NCBI GenBank assembly: GCA_900554255.1 | Contig: USGN01000009.1 | Coordinates: 1 to 15,597, forward strand | Direction: 5' to 3' | Length of the DNA: 15,597 nt | Source: an uncultured Collinsella sp. | Lineage (GTDB): Bacteria; Actinomycetota; Coriobacteriia; Coriobacteriales; Coriobacteriaceae | Program-made: the position numbers and the translations under genes | Shown here: positions 13,366 through 15,597 of the stretch, piece by piece | Position numbering within the stretch: position 1 is the stretch's first letter | How the letters are laid out: each line of letters opens with the position of its first letter | Notes under the pieces: model-generated | Told to the model about the DNA's origin: nothing | What the model saw: the letters and a program-made list of their open reading frames with translations, nothing else | Database searches by the model: none

Positions 13366-15513
13366 TTACTTCCCCTGTACCATGGTGAGCGAGATCTTCT
13401 TGCGGTCGCGATCGACCTTTTCGACCCACACCTTGACCGTGTCACCGACGCGCACCACGTCGCTCGGGTGCTTCACGAAGTGATTGGCAAGTTTCGAAAT
13501 GTGCACGAGGCCGTCTTGGTGCACGCCCACGTCGACGAAGGCGCCAAAGTCCACAACGTTGCGCACCGTGCCCTTGAGTTCCATGCCGGGCTCCAGGTCA
13601 TCGATGGAAAGCGCCGAGCGGCTAAAGACCACCTCGGGCGCGTCGTCTCGCGGGTCGCGGCCGGGCTTTTTGAGCTCGTTGACGATGTCGATGAGCGTGA
13701 GGGTGCCGCAGTCCAGGTCGCTTGCCAGCGCCGAGATACTGCCCAGGCGGCGCTCGATGTCGGGCACGCCGCCGCGGCTGAGTTCACTGGCCGCCACACC
13801 GGCGCGCTCCAGGACGGATGTGGCCACCTCGTAGCTCTCGGGGTGGACGCTTGTCGCGTCGAGCGGGTTTTTACCGCCGCTGATGCGCAGGAAGCCCGCG
13901 GCGTTGAGGTATGCCTTGGGTCCCAGTTTGGGGACCTTCTTGAGCTGGCGGCGATCGGTAAAGGCGCCGTTTTCCTCGCGGTAGGCCACGATATTCTTGG
14001 CCACGCTCGGCGTGATGCCCGATACGTATCCCAGTAGGCTCGCGCTCGCGGTATTCACGTCGACGCCTACGTGGTTGACGACGTCCTCCACCACGTGGCC
14101 CAGCGTGCGCGAGAGCTCGGCCTGGTCAAGGTCGTGCTGGTACTGGCCCACGCCGATAGACTGGGGCGGAATCTTGACGAGCTCTGCCAGCGGGTCTTGC
14201 AGGCGACGGCCCAGGCTCATGGCGCCACGCACGGTGACGTCCAGGTCGGGATACTCCTGGCTCGCGAGCTCGGAGGCGGAATACACCGACGCGCCGGCCT
14301 CGTTGACGATGGTGTAGCGAAGGCTGGGCGCCTGCTCGGCAATGAACTCCGAGACGACTTCCTCGGTCTCGCGGCTGGCGGTGCCGTTGCCGATGACGAT
14401 GGTGTTGACGCTGTCCTTTTTGACGAGGCGGGCGAGCTCGCGCTTGGTGCCGGCGACGTCGTGGCGCGGCTTGGTGGGATAGACCACGCCGTGGTCGAGC
14501 AGCTTGCCGGTCTCGTCCATGACGGCGACCTTGCAGCCGGTGCGGTAGCCCGGATCGAGCGCGAGCACGCGGGCGCCGCGCACGGGGCGTGCCGAGAGCA
14601 GGCCCTCGAGATTCTTGGCAAAGACGTTGATGGCCTCGGTCTGGGCGCGAACGGTGAGCTTGGCGCGGGCCTCGCGCTCCAGCGAGGGGGCCATGAGGCG
14701 CTTGTAGCCGTCAGCGATGGCGGCGTCAAAGACGGGCGCGAAGACGCCCTGGCGTCGGGGCCAACGGCTGCCGAGGCGCGCCGTGGCGGCAGCGCCGTCG
14801 ACGTTCACGCGCACGCGGAGTTTGCCCTCGCGCTCACCGCGGTCGATAGCCAGCACGCGGTGGTTGGGAATACGGCGCAGCGGCTCATCATAGCTGTAGT
14901 ACGGCTCGTAGGGGGTCTTCTCGGCGGGGTCGGTGGCCTCGACGATGATGTCGGCGGTGTTTTGCGTAAAGGCGCGCAGGTCGGCGACGTTCTCGGGGTC
15001 TTCGGCCACCGTCTCGGCCACGATGTCCGCCGCGCCGGCGAGCGCCTTCTCGGGCGTGTCGAAGCCGGCTTCCTCGTTGACGTAGGCCGCGGCGGTGTCG
15101 AGCGCGCTGCCCTTGGCCGAGGCCTGCATGATGATCATGTTGGCAAGCGGCTCCAGGCCTGCCTCGCGGGCCTTCTGTGCGCGGGTCATGCGCTTTTTGC
15201 GGTAGGGCTTGTAGAGGTCCTCGACACGCTGGAGCTGCGCGGCCTCGCGAATTTGCTGTTCGAGCTCGGGCGTAAGTTTGCCCTGGGCGTCGATGAGCAG
15301 AAGGACGTCCTCTTTGCGCTGCTCAAGATTGCGCAGGTAGGACAGGCGCTCGTCGAGTGCGCGCAGGGCGACGTCGTCCATTCCGCCTGTGGCCTCCTTG
15401 CGGTAGCGCGAGATAAAGGGGATGGTGTTGCCCTCGTCGATGAGCTTGACGGCTGCCTCGACGTTGGCGGCCTTAAGGTTGAGCTCGCGGGCGAGCTGGG
15501 CGATAAGATCCAT
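13366..15513 (-). CDS. tex: Tex-family RNA-binding transcription accessory protein
   Basis: Predicted 715-residue cytoplasmic nucleic-acid-binding protein, the bacterial relative of eukaryotic Spt6. The N-terminal helical part (1-~200) includes TIPFISRYRKEATGGMDD (30-47) and LYKPYRKKRMTRAQKAREAGL (100-120). A YqgF-like RNase H fold has VLALDPGYRTG (316-326). Helix-hairpin-helix segments follow (~488-545, LLGYVSGITPSVAKNIV and FTDRRQLKKVPKLGPKAY). A C-terminal S1 domain (~640-712) has GTVRNVVDFGAFVDVGVHQDGLVHIS. All expected domains are present and the length is near the family norm. I chose ATG 15513, with AAGGAG 5 bases upstream; an in-frame start at 15576 lacks such a site. It appears monocistronic. 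Tex affects expression of some virulence or stress genes in other bacteria, with its exact role still debated. Confidence 0.96.
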   Translation of the reverse strand: MDLIAQLARELNLKAANVEAAVKLIDEGNTIPFISRYRKEATGGMDDVALRALDERLSYLRNLEQRKEDVLLLIDAQGKLTPELEQQIREAAQLQRVEDLYKPYRKKRMTRAQKAREAGLEPLANMIIMQASAKGSALDTAAAYVNEEAGFDTPEKALAGAADIVAETVAEDPENVADLRAFTQNTADIIVEATDPAEKTPYEPYYSYDEPLRRIPNHRVLAIDRGEREGKLRVRVNVDGAAATARLGSRWPRRQGVFAPVFDAAIADGYKRLMAPSLEREARAKLTVRAQTEAINVFAKNLEGLLSARPVRGARVLALDPGYRTGCKVAVMDETGKLLDHGVVYPTKPRHDVAGTKRELARLVKKDSVNTIVIGNGTASRETEEVVSEFIAEQAPSLRYTIVNEAGASVYSASELASQEYPDLDVTVRGAMSLGRRLQDPLAELVKIPPQSIGVGQYQHDLDQAELSRTLGHVVEDVVNHVGVDVNTASASLLGYVSGITPSVAKNIVAYREENGAFTDRRQLKKVPKLGPKAYLNAAGFLRISGGKNPLDATSVHPESYEVATSVLERAGVAASELSRGGVPDIERRLGSISALASDLDCGTLTLIDIVNELKKPGRDPRDDAPEVVFSRSALSIDDLEPGMELKGTVRNVVDFGAFVDVGVHQDGLVHISKLANHFVKHPSDVVRVGDTVKVWVEKVDRDRKKISLTMVQGK

Positions 15514-15597
15514 GAGACTCCTTGCGTTTAAGGTGCGTTTGCAGCACAGGGCTACCAAGGATACCACCCGTCCCAAAAGGCTGTTTTGGGGCCGCGC
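15514..15597 (-). other. Upstream region of tex
   Basis: CCCAAAA (15572-15578) and TTTTGGG (15584-15590) form a 7-bp hairpin with a 5-base loop; no T tract follows on either strand. TATCCT on the minus strand at about 15552-15557 could be a -10 box, but the -35 is poor. The window ends inside this spacer. Confidence 0.3.

Noticed and set aside
13112..13483. ORF starting at the transaldolase-like remnant
   Set aside because: Beyond the first eight residues it runs through inverted repeats and a terminator and into antisense of tex. It has no Shine-Dalgarno.
14071..15531. Long plus-strand ORF (486 codons) opposite tex
   Set aside because: It lies wholly within tex, which has all expected domains, and its translation has no recognisable motif.

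Overview
The window is about 15.6 kb of GC-rich, densely coded chromosome with strong Shine-Dalgarno sequences. It holds a Kup potassium transporter, a short KdpD/KdpE pair, a fused RlmKL-type rRNA methyltransferase, a lipoteichoic-acid-synthase-type enzyme, a short transaldolase and Tex. Together these suggest a high-GC Gram-positive of the Coriobacteriia, possibly Collinsella. That assignment is inferred from gene content and style, because there is no rRNA or other direct taxonomic marker. I see no tRNA, rRNA, CRISPR array, transposase, integrase or phage gene. The genes look like ordinary chromosomal genes; the unusual material is mostly in the spacers and in two proteins.

Layout. Positions 1-226 hold two degenerate 32-bp direct repeats and the terminator of the leftward LTA-synthase-family gene (227-2527). 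A 214-bp divergent spacer separates that gene from a rightward nitroreductase-family gene (2742-3617), which is followed by a perfect palindrome. Next comes a rightward potassium block: a promoter, kup (3785-5812), a 64-residue single-span membrane protein (5882-6076), a strong hairpin with a T tract (6108-6166), a KdpD-type sensor kinase (6188-7813) and a KdpE-type response regulator (7818-8531). A leftward rlmKL-like gene (8626-11184) converges on this block and is divergent from a rightward HAD-family phosphatase (11260-12087). A 193-bp spacer with two small inverted repeats precedes a transaldolase (12281-12985). A 380-bp spacer (12986-13365) follows, with nested inverted repeats, a strong rightward terminator and a short duplicate of the transaldolase C-terminus. 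Leftward tex (13366-15513) ends the window; the last 84 bases are its upstream region.

How the genes may work together. Kup is a secondary potassium importer, and KdpD/KdpE normally senses potassium limitation and drives the high-affinity KdpFABC pump. Here the sensor pair lies next to kup with a small membrane protein between, and no kdpFABC gene is in the window. The kinase also lacks the long N-terminal KdpD/USP region of the E. coli protein. The locus could be a compact potassium-sensing and uptake unit, perhaps with an attenuator at the hairpin before kdpD. The other genes are cell-envelope, rRNA-modification, sugar-phosphate and nucleic-acid functions with no obvious link to it.

The observations most worth checking are the apparent loss of the catalytic motifs in the N-terminal (RlmL) methyltransferase half of the RlmKL-like protein, the kup/small-protein/kdpDE arrangement with its double-armed hairpin, and the rearranged spacer between the transaldolase and tex.
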